Origin: Lutacidiplasma sp049802875
GTDB taxonomy: Archaea > Thermoplasmatota > Thermoplasmata > Lutacidiplasmatales > UBA184
Assembly (NCBI GenBank): GCA_049802875.1
Contig: JBARNH010000001.1
Coordinates: 1-21,441 of the forward strand
Length of the DNA stretch: 21,441 bases
Direction: 5' to 3'
The notes under the pieces were generated by a model. The model was not told where the DNA came from. It made no database searches and was given only the letters and a program-made list of their open reading frames with translations. A program made the translations under genes and the position numbers. Below are positions 7,475 to 14,274 of the stretch, in pieces (within the stretch, counting starts at the first letter, position 1; each line of letters opens with the position of its first letter).

Positions 7475-8297
7475 CGCCCTCCGCGGTCGATGCACGGTGC
7501 GCCCGCACTGGGGTGAGTGAGGACGCGGGGTGCATGCCTTGCACGATCTCCGCGACAATGCTGACGGCGATCTCGGGCGGGCTCTGGGCGCCGATCTCGA
7601 GGCCGACCGGGGATCGGATCCGAGCGATCGCCTCGCGCGGCACACCCTGCGCCCGAAGACTTCCGAACATGTGCTCCCGCTTCGCTGCGCTCGCGATCAG
7701 TCCGATCGTGTTCGGGAAGCGCCCGATCGAATCGTGCAGGACTTCGAGGTCCTTCTTCGCGTCATACCCTAGGAGGAAGAGATGGGTGAACGTCGTCGGC
7801 TCGAACACGGACCACAACCGGTCGGGAGCGACGACCTCTCGGCGTTCCGCGCTTGGAAACCGGTCCTCGCCGACCCAGTCCGGCCGGTCGTCCGCGACGC
7901 TGTAGTCGTATTCCAGGGTCGGAAGTATCGTCGCGAGCGCGTGAGAAACGTGGCCTCCTCCCCAGAGCAGCAGATTCGGTCGGGCCGCGACGTACTCGAG
8001 CGCGATATCGACCGATCCACCGCACAGGCTCGGCAGGCCGCCCTCTTTCCATGCCTGAAGGTCGAAGTGATGCAGGTCGCCGGTGCGGGCCGCAAATGAC
8101 CGCTGCGCGAGCTCCTTGACGCGCTCTTCCAAGGCCGCGCCGCCCACGGTTCCGACGCACGAGCCGTCCGCACGGACGAGCATGGAAGCGCCCTGCTTGC
8201 CGGGCACCGAGCCGGTCGCTCGAACGACTGTCGCGCGGACGAACGGCTGATGCGCCTCCATCAGGCGGAGTGCCTCGCGGGTCAGTCGACGATCCAT
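7452..8297 (-). CDS. xdhC: XdhC/CoxI-family molybdenum cofactor maturation protein
   Basis: 281-residue XdhC/CoxI protein. The family sulfurates and delivers the molybdenum cofactor to hydroxylases of this superfamily. The N-terminal XdhC_CoxI domain spans about residues 10-105, including CVGTVGGAALEE (47-58) and SLCGGSVD (90-97). The C-terminal Rossmann domain starts with LLWGGGHV (110-117) and ends with the signature RSPVGLEIGAQSPPEIAVSI (228-247). The cysteine often found in the GGG-C-E motif is replaced here by Ala-Ala, although Cys47 and Cys92 remain. The ATG at 8297 shares one base with the stop of the upstream nucleotidyltransferase (TGATG). Its place between the cofactor nucleotidyltransferase and the structural subunits supports a dedicated chaperone role. 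Confidence 0.9.
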   Translation of the reverse strand: MDRRLTREALRLMEAHQPFVRATVVRATGSVPGKQGASMLVRADGSCVGTVGGAALEERVKELAQRSFAARTGDLHHFDLQAWKEGGLPSLCGGSVDIALEYVAARPNLLLWGGGHVSHALATILPTLEYDYSVADDRPDWVGEDRFPSAERREVVAPDRLWSVFEPTTFTHLFLLGYDAKKDLEVLHDSIGRFPNTIGLIASAAKREHMFGSLRAQGVPREAIARIRSPVGLEIGAQSPPEIAVSIVAEIVQGMHPASSLTPVRAHRASTAEGDVVSRPS

Positions 8298-8905
8298 CAA
8301 TCCTCCCGGCGCGCGAGCCACGCATCGAAGGCGTTTCGGTACTCCTCGGGAGTGTCGATACTCGCGAGGATGCCCGCGTCGTCGACCGCCACCCGCCGAA
8401 CCTGAGGCCCGAGTTCCGGCATCAGCGCGCGGATCGGTGCGTCCGGGCGGAGCTCGAGGATTTCGGGCCGGACCCGCTCTTTCCACAGCACGGGGTGACC
8501 CCCTTCTCCCTGGTACGTCGGTACGAACCAGAGTCCGAGGTCATCGGAGTCCCGAGCAGCTCCTAAGAGCTCCAGGGTTCGGGAACACACGAACGGGTGG
8601 TCGACCGGCCACAGTAGGACGTCCGTTCCGGGCGGCAGGGCCCGAAGTCCGGACTGGATGGACGCCGTGCGCCCTTCGTACCATTGCTCGGAGTCGACGA
8701 GTTGGACCCCGAGACCTCGAAGCTCGTCCGAGATCGGGTGGTGGTGCGGGCCGACGACGACGACCACTGGATCGTATCCTCCATCGAGACTCATCTCGGC
8801 CATACGACGGATCGCCGTACGCTCACCGGCGCTGACCAACGCCTTGGGGTACCCCCCGAAGCGGGTCGACGCCCCGCCAGTGAGAAGGAGGGCCGACGTG
8901 CTCAT
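8297..8905 (-). CDS. MobA/MocA-like molybdenum cofactor nucleotidyltransferase
   Basis: 202-residue NTP transferase of the MobA/MocA group. The nucleotide-binding signature LLTGGASTRFGGYPKAL lies at about residues 7-23, followed by the metal-binding segment PVDHPF and by GEGGHPVLW in the second half. The hydroxylase encoded downstream would need molybdopterin cytosine dinucleotide, so a CTP-using MocA-type activity is the likeliest; GTP use (MobA) cannot be excluded by eye. It is the first gene of the operon: ATG at 8905, a gap of about 195 nt to the divergent S19e gene, and a TATA-like element upstream. Its stop overlaps the xdhC start. Confidence 0.85.
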   Translation of the reverse strand: MSTSALLLTGGASTRFGGYPKALVSAGERTAIRRMAEMSLDGGYDPVVVVVGPHHHPISDELRGLGVQLVDSEQWYEGRTASIQSGLRALPPGTDVLLWPVDHPFVCSRTLELLGAARDSDDLGLWFVPTYQGEGGHPVLWKERVRPEILELRPDAPIRALMPELGPQVRRVAVDDAGILASIDTPEEYRNAFDAWLARRED

Positions 8906-8957
8906 CGTTCCGTGGTTCGACGCGTACGCATCTCCCCACGTTCGTCACGCCCCGCCG

Positions 8958-8966
8958 AATAGTTAA
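8958..8966 (-). promoter_or_regulatory. Possible TATA element for the molybdenum hydroxylase operon
   Basis: On the minus strand the sequence TTAACTATT is the only AT-rich run in the GC-rich gap between the operon and the divergent S19e gene. A start about 27 nt downstream would give a short leader of roughly 30 nt before the ATG at 8905. No clear Shine-Dalgarno was seen. The rest of the gap, 8968-9066, shows nothing recognisable. The match to an archaeal TATA box is only moderate. Confidence 0.35.
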
Positions 8967-9066
8967 GGAACCGCCCGGACGGAGCCGCTTCCACGACCCG
9001 GCCGACGTCCCGGAATCGGCCGAGGCGACGTCCGTTCCGTACCCGTCAGTCGCGCGCCTCCGTCCC

Positions 9067-9074
9067 TTTAAATA
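9067..9074 (+). promoter_or_regulatory. TATA box for the ribosomal protein cluster
   Basis: TTTAAATA, centred about 30 nt before the S19e ATG at 9101, is a good archaeal TATA box in a GC-rich background. The expected transcription start falls at or just before the ATG, so the S19e message is probably leaderless. No Shine-Dalgarno precedes that ATG, in agreement. Confidence 0.8.
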
Positions 9075-9100
9075 GCCCGGCCGAGTGGGCGCGCCGCTCC

Positions 9101-9556
9101 ATGACCCACCCGAACGATGTTCCGCCCTCGGCGTTCCTCCCCCGGCTCGCTACCGAATTGCGCACCCGGCAAGCAGTCCAACCACCGCCCTGGGCGATGT
9201 TCGTGAAGACCGGGGTGCACAAGGAGCGCGCGCCGACTCAAACCGATTGGTGGTACCTGCGCAGTGCTTCGGTGCTGCGGAAGGTCTACCTCCAGGGGAC
9301 CGTCGGGATCCAGCGCCTCAGCGCCGAATACGGAGGTAAGAAGGACCGGGGCAGCGCGCCGTATCACGCCCGGAGCGGCTCCCGATCGGTCCTGCGCGAG
9401 ATCGTCCACCAGCTCGAGAAGTCCGGCCTTCTCCAGGCCTACAAGACCAAGGGCCGGCGGGTCAGCCCCGAGGGGGCCCGGCTGCTCGACACGGTCTCGC
9501 GCGACGTCCTCAAATCCCTCGCCGCCGACCGACCCGAACTCGCCAAGTATCTGTGA
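9101..9556 (+). CDS. rps19e: Ribosomal protein S19e
   Basis: 151-residue small-subunit ribosomal protein found in archaea and eukaryotes. The family's winged-helix core is recognisable: PPPWAMFVKTGVHKERAP (28-45), then DWWYLRSASVLRKVY and the basic Gly-Gly-Lys-Lys-Asp-Arg-Gly region. It binds 16S rRNA near the head of the 30S subunit. It opens the conserved archaeal gene string S19e-PDCD5-L39e-L31e-aIF6. The ATG lies about 30 nt from a TATA box with no leader, so leaderless translation is expected. Length is normal. Confidence 0.97.
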   Translation: MTHPNDVPPSAFLPRLATELRTRQAVQPPPWAMFVKTGVHKERAPTQTDWWYLRSASVLRKVYLQGTVGIQRLSAEYGGKKDRGSAPYHARSGSRSVLREIVHQLEKSGLLQAYKTKGRRVSPEGARLLDTVSRDVLKSLAADRPELAKYL

Positions 9557-9587
9557 CGACCGTACCGTAGGAGCGGACAGGTGGTCG

Positions 9588-9947
9588 ATGGCGCAGGGGG
9601 AGGATTCCGAACTCAACGAGTTGCGGCGCCGCCGTTTGCACCAACTCCAACAGGCCCAGATGGCCGAGGCGCAGAACCCGCAGGCGTACGCTGCTCAGGA
9701 GGCCGAGATGCAACGTCGGGAACAGGAGCGGGCCGACGCGCTTCGTCGGATCCTCACTCCCGAGGCCCGCGAGCGGCTCGGAAGGATTCGGCTCGCGAAG
9801 CCGGATATCGCCGCGTCCGTCGAGCAGCAACTCCTTCAACTCGCCGCGGGAGGTCGACTCCAGCGACAGGTCGACGACGCGACCTTGCGCGCTCTCTTGG
9901 AGCGGATCATGCCCGAACGACGCGAGATCAACATCACTCGACGGTGA
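9588..9947 (+). CDS. PDCD5/TFAR19-family DNA-binding protein
   Basis: 119-residue archaeal homologue of human PDCD5. It is a helical bundle protein with a charged N-terminal helix rich in Gln/Arg/Glu (residues 8-50) and a conserved core LTPEARERLGRIRLAKPDIA (56-75), ending in RREINITRR. Archaeal members bind DNA or chaperonin-related partners; the precise role is unsettled. The ATG at 9588 is preceded by AGGTGG (9580-9585), a usable Shine-Dalgarno. It sits 31 nt after S19e and 12 nt before L39e, as in many archaea. The longer open frame running from 9264 through S19e is a shadow. Confidence 0.93.
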   Translation: MAQGEDSELNELRRRRLHQLQQAQMAEAQNPQAYAAQEAEMQRREQERADALRRILTPEARERLGRIRLAKPDIAASVEQQLLQLAAGGRLQRQVDDATLRALLERIMPERREINITRR

Positions 9948-9959
9948 ACGGGAGGGTCC

Positions 9960-10118
9960 TTGGCGAACCGTAGAAAGAGTCTCGCGCGCAAGACCCGACT
10001 GTTCCGTATCGTGAACGGCAACCGTCGCGTTCCCGCGTGGGTCATGCAACGCACGAACCGCTCCGTGACCCGCCACCCGAAACGGCACACCTGGAAGAGG
10101 GGTCACTTGCACAAGTAA
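9960..10118 (+). CDS. rpl39e: Ribosomal protein L39e
   Basis: 52-residue highly basic large-subunit protein that lines the peptide exit tunnel. It starts at TTG 9960 and runs to TAA at 10116-10118. The translation begins MANRRKSLARKTRL and contains NRRVPAWVMQRTNRSV and WKRGHLHK, the standard L39e pattern. GGGAGGG (about 9950-9956) is a Shine-Dalgarno that supports the TTG start. The gene lies 12 nt after PDCD5 and 21 nt before L31e. It is short enough to be missed by a length-filtered gene search. Confidence 0.95.
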   Translation: MANRRKSLARKTRLFRIVNGNRRVPAWVMQRTNRSVTRHPKRHTWKRGHLHK

Positions 10119-10139
10119 CCCGGGGTCGGAGACATCGGA

Positions 10140-10439
10140 ATGGCGACGAAAAAGACCCCGGAGCGACGCGGCGAGGAGCTCGAACGCGAGTACGTCATCC
10201 CCCTGCGTGCCAGCATGCACCAGCCGAGCCGACGGCGCCGTGCGGGCCACGCGCTGGAGACGGTCCGTCGATTCGTCGTCCGTCACATGAAAGGAAAGTC
10301 CGAGGACGTCTGGATCGACCCTCGGCTCAACGAGCACATCTGGGAGCGGGGCATCCAGCACATCCCGTCATACGTCCGGGTCAAGGCGATCCGTTTCGAA
10401 GACGGCCTCATTGAGGTCGACCTTCTCGCGGCCGACTGA
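10140..10439 (+). CDS. rpl31e: Ribosomal protein L31e
   Basis: 99-residue large-subunit protein near the tunnel exit, present in archaea and eukaryotes. The family features are the early REYVIPLR segment, HALETVRRFVVRHMK (39-53), DVWIDPRLNEHIWERGIQ (56-73) and the C-terminal VRVKAIRFEDG strand. ATG at 10140, 21 nt after L39e; stop 24 nt before aIF6. Normal length. Part of the S19e-to-aIF6 transcript. Confidence 0.96.
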   Translation: MATKKTPERRGEELEREYVIPLRASMHQPSRRRRAGHALETVRRFVVRHMKGKSEDVWIDPRLNEHIWERGIQHIPSYVRVKAIRFEDGLIEVDLLAAD

Positions 10440-10463
10440 GACCCCTCGCGGGAGATCCCTCGC

Positions 10464-11129
10464 GTGCCGGTCGGTCGAACGCTCTTCGGCGGAAGCCCCT
10501 ACCTCGGCGTGTACCTCCGCGTCGCCGAAGGAACCGCTCTCGTCCCACCTTCCGCGCCAGCGCCGCTCGAACGGGAGGTCGAGCGAACCCTCGGAGTCCG
10601 GATCGTCCGGACCAACGTCGCGGACAGTGAGGTCGTCGGTTCGTTAGTGGCGCTGAACTCTCACGGGGTGGTGGTGGGAGATGATCTCGACCCCGTCGAG
10701 CGCAAGGCCCTCGAGGACTTCGGCGCGGTCTCGGTCGTCCGCCAGCGCCAGAACGCGATGGGCAACAACGTTCTCGCGAACGACCACGGCGCGCTTGTCC
10801 ACCCGGAGTTCTCTGATGGGGCGCTCGAAGCGATCGGCGCCGCGCTCGGGGTACCGGTCCGACGCGGAACGCTCGCCGGGCTCGGAACGGTCGGGATGGC
10901 CGGTCTCGCGACGAACCGCGGAGCGGTCGTTCATCCGAAGGCGACCGAACGCGAAGTTGCACTCGCGGGTGAAGTTCTCGGGGTCCCCGTCCACCGATCG
11001 ACCGCGAACTTCGGGGTGCCGATCGTCGGTGCCTGTGTCGTCGCGAACTCGAGGGGCCTGCTCATGGGCCGACCGACGACGGCCGTGGAGATCAGCCACC
11101 TGCAGGAGGGCCTGCAGATCTTCGAGTGA
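10464..11129 (+). CDS. eif6: Translation initiation factor aIF6 (ribosome anti-association factor)
   Basis: 221-residue aIF6/eIF6. It binds the inter-subunit face of the 50S subunit and blocks joining with 30S. The sequence shows the repeated pentein modules of the family, with recurring segments of the type V-V-ANSRGLLM, LATNRGAVVHPKAT, LANDHGALVHPEFS and LNSHGVVVGDDLD, each about 40-50 residues apart. GTG at 10464 with GGGAGATC (10450-10457) upstream as Shine-Dalgarno. Length matches archaeal aIF6 (about 220). In many archaea L18a/LX, prefoldin alpha and FtsY follow; here the string ends and the next gene, S17e, converges from the other strand. Confidence 0.96.
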   Translation: MPVGRTLFGGSPYLGVYLRVAEGTALVPPSAPAPLEREVERTLGVRIVRTNVADSEVVGSLVALNSHGVVVGDDLDPVERKALEDFGAVSVVRQRQNAMGNNVLANDHGALVHPEFSDGALEAIGAALGVPVRRGTLAGLGTVGMAGLATNRGAVVHPKATEREVALAGEVLGVPVHRSTANFGVPIVGACVVANSRGLLMGRPTTAVEISHLQEGLQIFE

Positions 11130-11161
11130 CGGGACGGACGGCGAACCGAGGACCGTCGCTT

Positions 11162-11386
11162 TCAGGTCCCGCGCTTTCGCTTGACGTAGCGGACAGCGTA
11201 TCCGGCGATCCGGTTGGCGAGCTTCTTGTGGGTCACTTGCAGCTTTCCGTCGACCACGACGCCGAGGTCCGTGAGTTCGAGAACCTTCTGTTTGTTGTGC
11301 GCAAAATCGCCGGTGAAATCGTCCGGATAGTGGCGGACCAGCTCGATCGCGACCCGCTTGATGTACGTCTGTCGAATATTGCCCAT
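11162..11386 (-). CDS. rps17e: Ribosomal protein S17e
   Basis: 74-residue small-subunit protein of archaea and eukaryotes. It begins MGNIRQTYIKRVAIELV and continues through HYPDDFTGDFAHNKQKV, with a basic C-terminus (YVKRKRG), all typical of S17e. The ATG at 11386 has a TATA box about 29 nt upstream and no leader, so it is a single-gene leaderless unit. It converges on aIF6, leaving 32 nt between the stops with no obvious terminator. Confidence 0.95.
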   Translation of the reverse strand: MGNIRQTYIKRVAIELVRHYPDDFTGDFAHNKQKVLELTDLGVVVDGKLQVTHKKLANRIAGYAVRYVKRKRGT

Positions 11387-11411
11387 TCGGGCGGGGCCGA
11401 CCCAGGTGCCG

Positions 11412-11418
11412 TTTATAA
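11412..11418 (-). promoter_or_regulatory. TATA box for S17e
   Basis: TTATAAA on the minus strand, centred about 29 nt upstream of the S17e ATG, is a near-ideal archaeal TATA box. The predicted start falls at the ATG, giving a leaderless mRNA. Confidence 0.8.
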
Positions 11419-11474
11419 CCGTTGCCCGGAGCTCCGCCGAAGGGCGGACGCAACTGCTCTATTCCGTCGGAAGC

Positions 11475-11483
11475 CACAAATAC
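11475..11483 (+). promoter_or_regulatory. Weak TATA-like element upstream of the VWA gene
   Basis: CACAAATAC is the best AT-rich element on the plus strand in the 205-nt gap between S17e and the VWA gene. A start near 11505-11510 would leave a leader of about 85 nt. Nothing else, such as a tRNA or a clear small ORF, was recognised in 11420-11591. This call is tentative. Confidence 0.3.
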
Positions 11484-11591
11484 CCTTCCCGAGGCTAACA
11501 TAGCTCGTGCGCTGCGTTGGGATCGATCGGGAGGCTCCTTCGGCCTGACCGGCCGGTGGCGTCCGTACGGTAGCGCTCGCCCCGTTCCACC

Positions 11592-13100
11592 ATGGCCGAC
11601 GATTCTGGAACCGTTCCCGCTAACCCGCCGATTCGGGAACGGAACGTTCTGCTGCTCGACCTCTCGAAGAGCATGCTAGCGCCGCTGCCCGACGCGGTCG
11701 TGGGACAGCCCGACCGGCAGAAGATCGAAGTCGCGCGGACCGCGGTCTTTCGGATCCTTCAGGACGCCAGCACTTCCGGGGCGCTCTTCGGCCTCGTCAC
11801 GTTCACCGAAACCGTCCGCGTCGCGGTTCCGCTGGTCGACATCCACCGCGAGAACCTCCCGTACATCGAGAACCTGATCTCACTCCTCACCCCGAGCGGC
11901 CGGTCCGCGATTTGGGACGCGCTCGCCGTGGGGGCCGACCTCCTGCGAATGGGTACGCAGGGGGTACAGGGGAACCTCGTGCTCGTCACCGACGGTTGGG
12001 ACAACGCCTCGACGCGCTTCGACGTCCAGCTTCCGTCCGGTCCCAAGCTGGCCCCGGGGCGGATCGATCTCGTGTCCTACATGCTCCCCGCCGGGTCTCG
12101 CCTTTCGCTGCGGGTCATCGGGATCGGGAGCGGCGACGAGAAGGACAAGGGCGTCGACGCGGCCCGGATGAACTATCTGATCTCGCAGATGGGAATTCGC
12201 GCCGGTGAAACGGGGCTCCCGGCGGTCTTCAGCTTCCAAGAGGTCACCACCGGTTCCCAGCTGTTCGCCCAGATGGTCAACGCGTTCCTGGACGTCGGCT
12301 ACGAGGACGATCGGCCGATCGAGGAGCTGCATCCCGAGGAACTTGCACGGCACGCGGCCAACGCGGCCAAGGCACTGAAAGAACCTCAACAGCACGCCAC
12401 GGTCTCTCGCATCAACTCGGGCCAGGGCGTGGCCCGCGCGACTCCGGAGGTGAACTACTCGGAAGCTCCGGACATCGAGGTCGACGTCGTCACGACGACC
12501 GGCGGCACGACCCCGGCGTATCTCAAGGAGCGGTACGGCCCGCTCGGCGAGGTGGTCGAGGCGTACATGAGCGGCCAGCCGGACGTCGCCCTCGGGCTCC
12601 TCGCGAAGGCGGCGCCCGTTCTGCCGCCCGTGACTCGGCTCTACTGGGAGGCTCGGATTCAATACTCCAACCGTTCGGTCGTCGAGGCCGCGCGCTCGTT
12701 GCTCCAGGCGTGGACCGAAGCCGAGAAGCTGCCGCCCGCGACCCAGCCCAAGATCCTGCGCCGGCTCGCGCTGCTCCAAGCCCGGATGCAGAACGACAAA
12801 GAGACGGAGACCCTCGTGCGGTTCATTGACGACACGGAGCACCGGCTCGGCAATGCGGACGATGCGACGAGGGAACGTCTCATGAGCCTGTTCGGCCGAC
12901 TGATGGAGCTGCGGGGGACCTACCAATTGACTCGCATCGCCGAGACCGGGGACCTCCAGGACGCCGCGGTCAAGCACGAAGAGGCGGTCGGCCAGGTGTT
13001 CGGATTGCTCCAGGACGCCCGCCTCGACCTCTCCGCCAACGGGCCGGCGGTGGAGGGTGCGCTCGACTTCATCGAGATATGCCTCGCGGAGATGAGGTAG
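11592..13100 (+). CDS. VWA (von Willebrand A, MIDAS) domain protein with C-terminal helical repeats
   Basis: 502 residues, no signal peptide or membrane segment, so cytoplasmic. The VWA domain (about 16-240) has a complete metal-ion adhesion site: DLSKS at 23-27 (DxSxS), Thr100 in LTPSGRSAIWDAL, and Asp134 in TDGWDN. This site usually binds Mg and a partner's acidic side chain. Residues about 315-460 are alpha-helical and TPR-like (VALGLLAKAAPVLPPVTRLY onward), a likely second protein-binding surface. It is the first of three genes; the next starts 10 nt after its stop. The ATG at 11592 immediately precedes the domain. I do not recognise a named family for the full protein. A scaffold or adaptor role for the adjoining GTPase is inference. 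Confidence 0.8.
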   Translation: MADDSGTVPANPPIRERNVLLLDLSKSMLAPLPDAVVGQPDRQKIEVARTAVFRILQDASTSGALFGLVTFTETVRVAVPLVDIHRENLPYIENLISLLTPSGRSAIWDALAVGADLLRMGTQGVQGNLVLVTDGWDNASTRFDVQLPSGPKLAPGRIDLVSYMLPAGSRLSLRVIGIGSGDEKDKGVDAARMNYLISQMGIRAGETGLPAVFSFQEVTTGSQLFAQMVNAFLDVGYEDDRPIEELHPEELARHAANAAKALKEPQQHATVSRINSGQGVARATPEVNYSEAPDIEVDVVTTTGGTTPAYLKERYGPLGEVVEAYMSGQPDVALGLLAKAAPVLPPVTRLYWEARIQYSNRSVVEAARSLLQAWTEAEKLPPATQPKILRRLALLQARMQNDKETETLVRFIDDTEHRLGNADDATRERLMSLFGRLMELRGTYQLTRIAETGDLQDAAVKHEEAVGQVFGLLQDARLDLSANGPAVEGALDFIEICLAEMR

Positions 13101-13110
13101 GGGAAATCGG

Positions 13111-14274
13111 ATGCCGGCGGTCAAGGTCACCACGAAGACCCGGCGAGCGCCGGGGACGAAGCGCGCGGTCAAGTCGAATGTCGACACCGCTCGGATCGCG
13201 GTGATCGGCATCCCTGCGTCGGGGAAGACGACGTACTTCCGGTTCCTCTCCGGGCACTTCGGCCTCAACCTGCCGATCCTCTACATTCCGGCCCGGGCGG
13301 ACGGGGGCCAGCTCCCGCTCTACGGCGACCTCGAGAACGACGTGGCGCTCGAGGAGACGACCTACGAAACGACGGACCCCACGGACCCTGAGGGAAGCCT
13401 CGAAACGACGACCCGGTTCTACGTCAACCGCCCGATGGAGGACCGACGCAAGCTCTGGGTCGAGCTCTCCGCGGGTCGCGACGAACAGGGCGTCCTCACG
13501 AAGTACCCTCTGCCCACGAAGTTCAACCAGTTCGTCGAGATGAAGCTTCGATTCCGGTACGGTGCCCCCGGGGGCGACGGCTCCCGGCCCCTCGAGCTGA
13601 ACACGATCGACGAGGCCGGCGGGATCATCGCCGACTACTTCACCTACGACCGGCTCTGGCTCGAGTCGTCGGACGGCGACGTCTCGGAGAAGAGCTGCCG
13701 GGTGATTCCGCACTTCGACTCCTGGCGTCCGGACCGACGGGACCTCTGGCGCCACGGACTCACGCTGCTCGGACGATTTGTCCACGGGGCGGACGCGATC
13801 ATCCTCCTGCTCTCCCCCTCCCTCCCATCCCTGCGGGACCAGGCACAACAGGTCAACCTCGCGCGCGGGGTCTTCCGTTACGCGAAGAGCCACAACACTC
13901 CCCTCGTGATCGCCGTGTCGAAGGCGGACAAGCTGAAGGAGTTCTTCACCGAGGTCGAACAGTCTGTGCGCGACCGAACGTTCCGGAGCGCCTTTGACCC
14001 CGTGGACTTCCTGCTGCGCCGTGACGGCGCCGGCATGGGCACGATCCTGGTGGCCCAGGAGGGCCAGGGGATCTCGGTCAAGGACGACGTCTTCCTCGTC
14101 TCGAGCGCTGTCTCCACGGGAGAAGGGCATCCCCTGTTCATCGGGGAGGCCGGTCAGGAAGCCCCCTCGATGGGCGCCCAGACGATGGGCGTGCCGGTGA
14201 TGGTCAACACCACCCTTCCACTCGCGCGCGCGTGCGAGCGGATCCTGCAGCGTCGGGCGACCAAGGGGGGATGA
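13111..14274 (+). CDS. TRAFAC-like P-loop GTPase with long G1-G3 insert
   Basis: 387 residues. G1/Walker A GIPASGKTT (33-41) follows a basic N-terminal tail. G3 is DEAG (167-170) at the end of a hydrophobic strand, G4 is SKAD (270-273, so guanine is the likely base), and G5 is SSA (331-333). The roughly 125 residues between G1 and G3, far longer than in Ras-like proteins, include an acidic Thr/Glu-rich stretch (78-101). This resembles the double-GTPase/TRAFAC-clade GTPases found in predicted bacterial conflict systems, but that link is from memory. GAGGT with GGGG (13094-13104) precedes the ATG. The stop overlaps the next gene's start (ATGA). No membrane segment; probably a cytoplasmic switch acting with the VWA and coiled-coil proteins. 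Confidence 0.8.
   Translation: MPAVKVTTKTRRAPGTKRAVKSNVDTARIAVIGIPASGKTTYFRFLSGHFGLNLPILYIPARADGGQLPLYGDLENDVALEETTYETTDPTDPEGSLETTTRFYVNRPMEDRRKLWVELSAGRDEQGVLTKYPLPTKFNQFVEMKLRFRYGAPGGDGSRPLELNTIDEAGGIIADYFTYDRLWLESSDGDVSEKSCRVIPHFDSWRPDRRDLWRHGLTLLGRFVHGADAIILLLSPSLPSLRDQAQQVNLARGVFRYAKSHNTPLVIAVSKADKLKEFFTEVEQSVRDRTFRSAFDPVDFLLRRDGAGMGTILVAQEGQGISVKDDVFLVSSAVSTGEGHPLFIGEAGQEAPSMGAQTMGVPVMVNTTLPLARACERILQRRATKGG

Noticed and set aside
7475..7645. A longer N-terminus for the 2Fe-2S subunit.
   Set aside because: The extension lies inside xdhC, is Arg/Pro-rich and unlike the family; the internal ATG at 7474 gives the normal start.
11387..11591. A possible tRNA or small RNA in the gap between S17e and the VWA gene.
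   Set aside because: I could not find a T-loop/D-loop pattern or a convincing cloverleaf; only promoter-like elements are visible.
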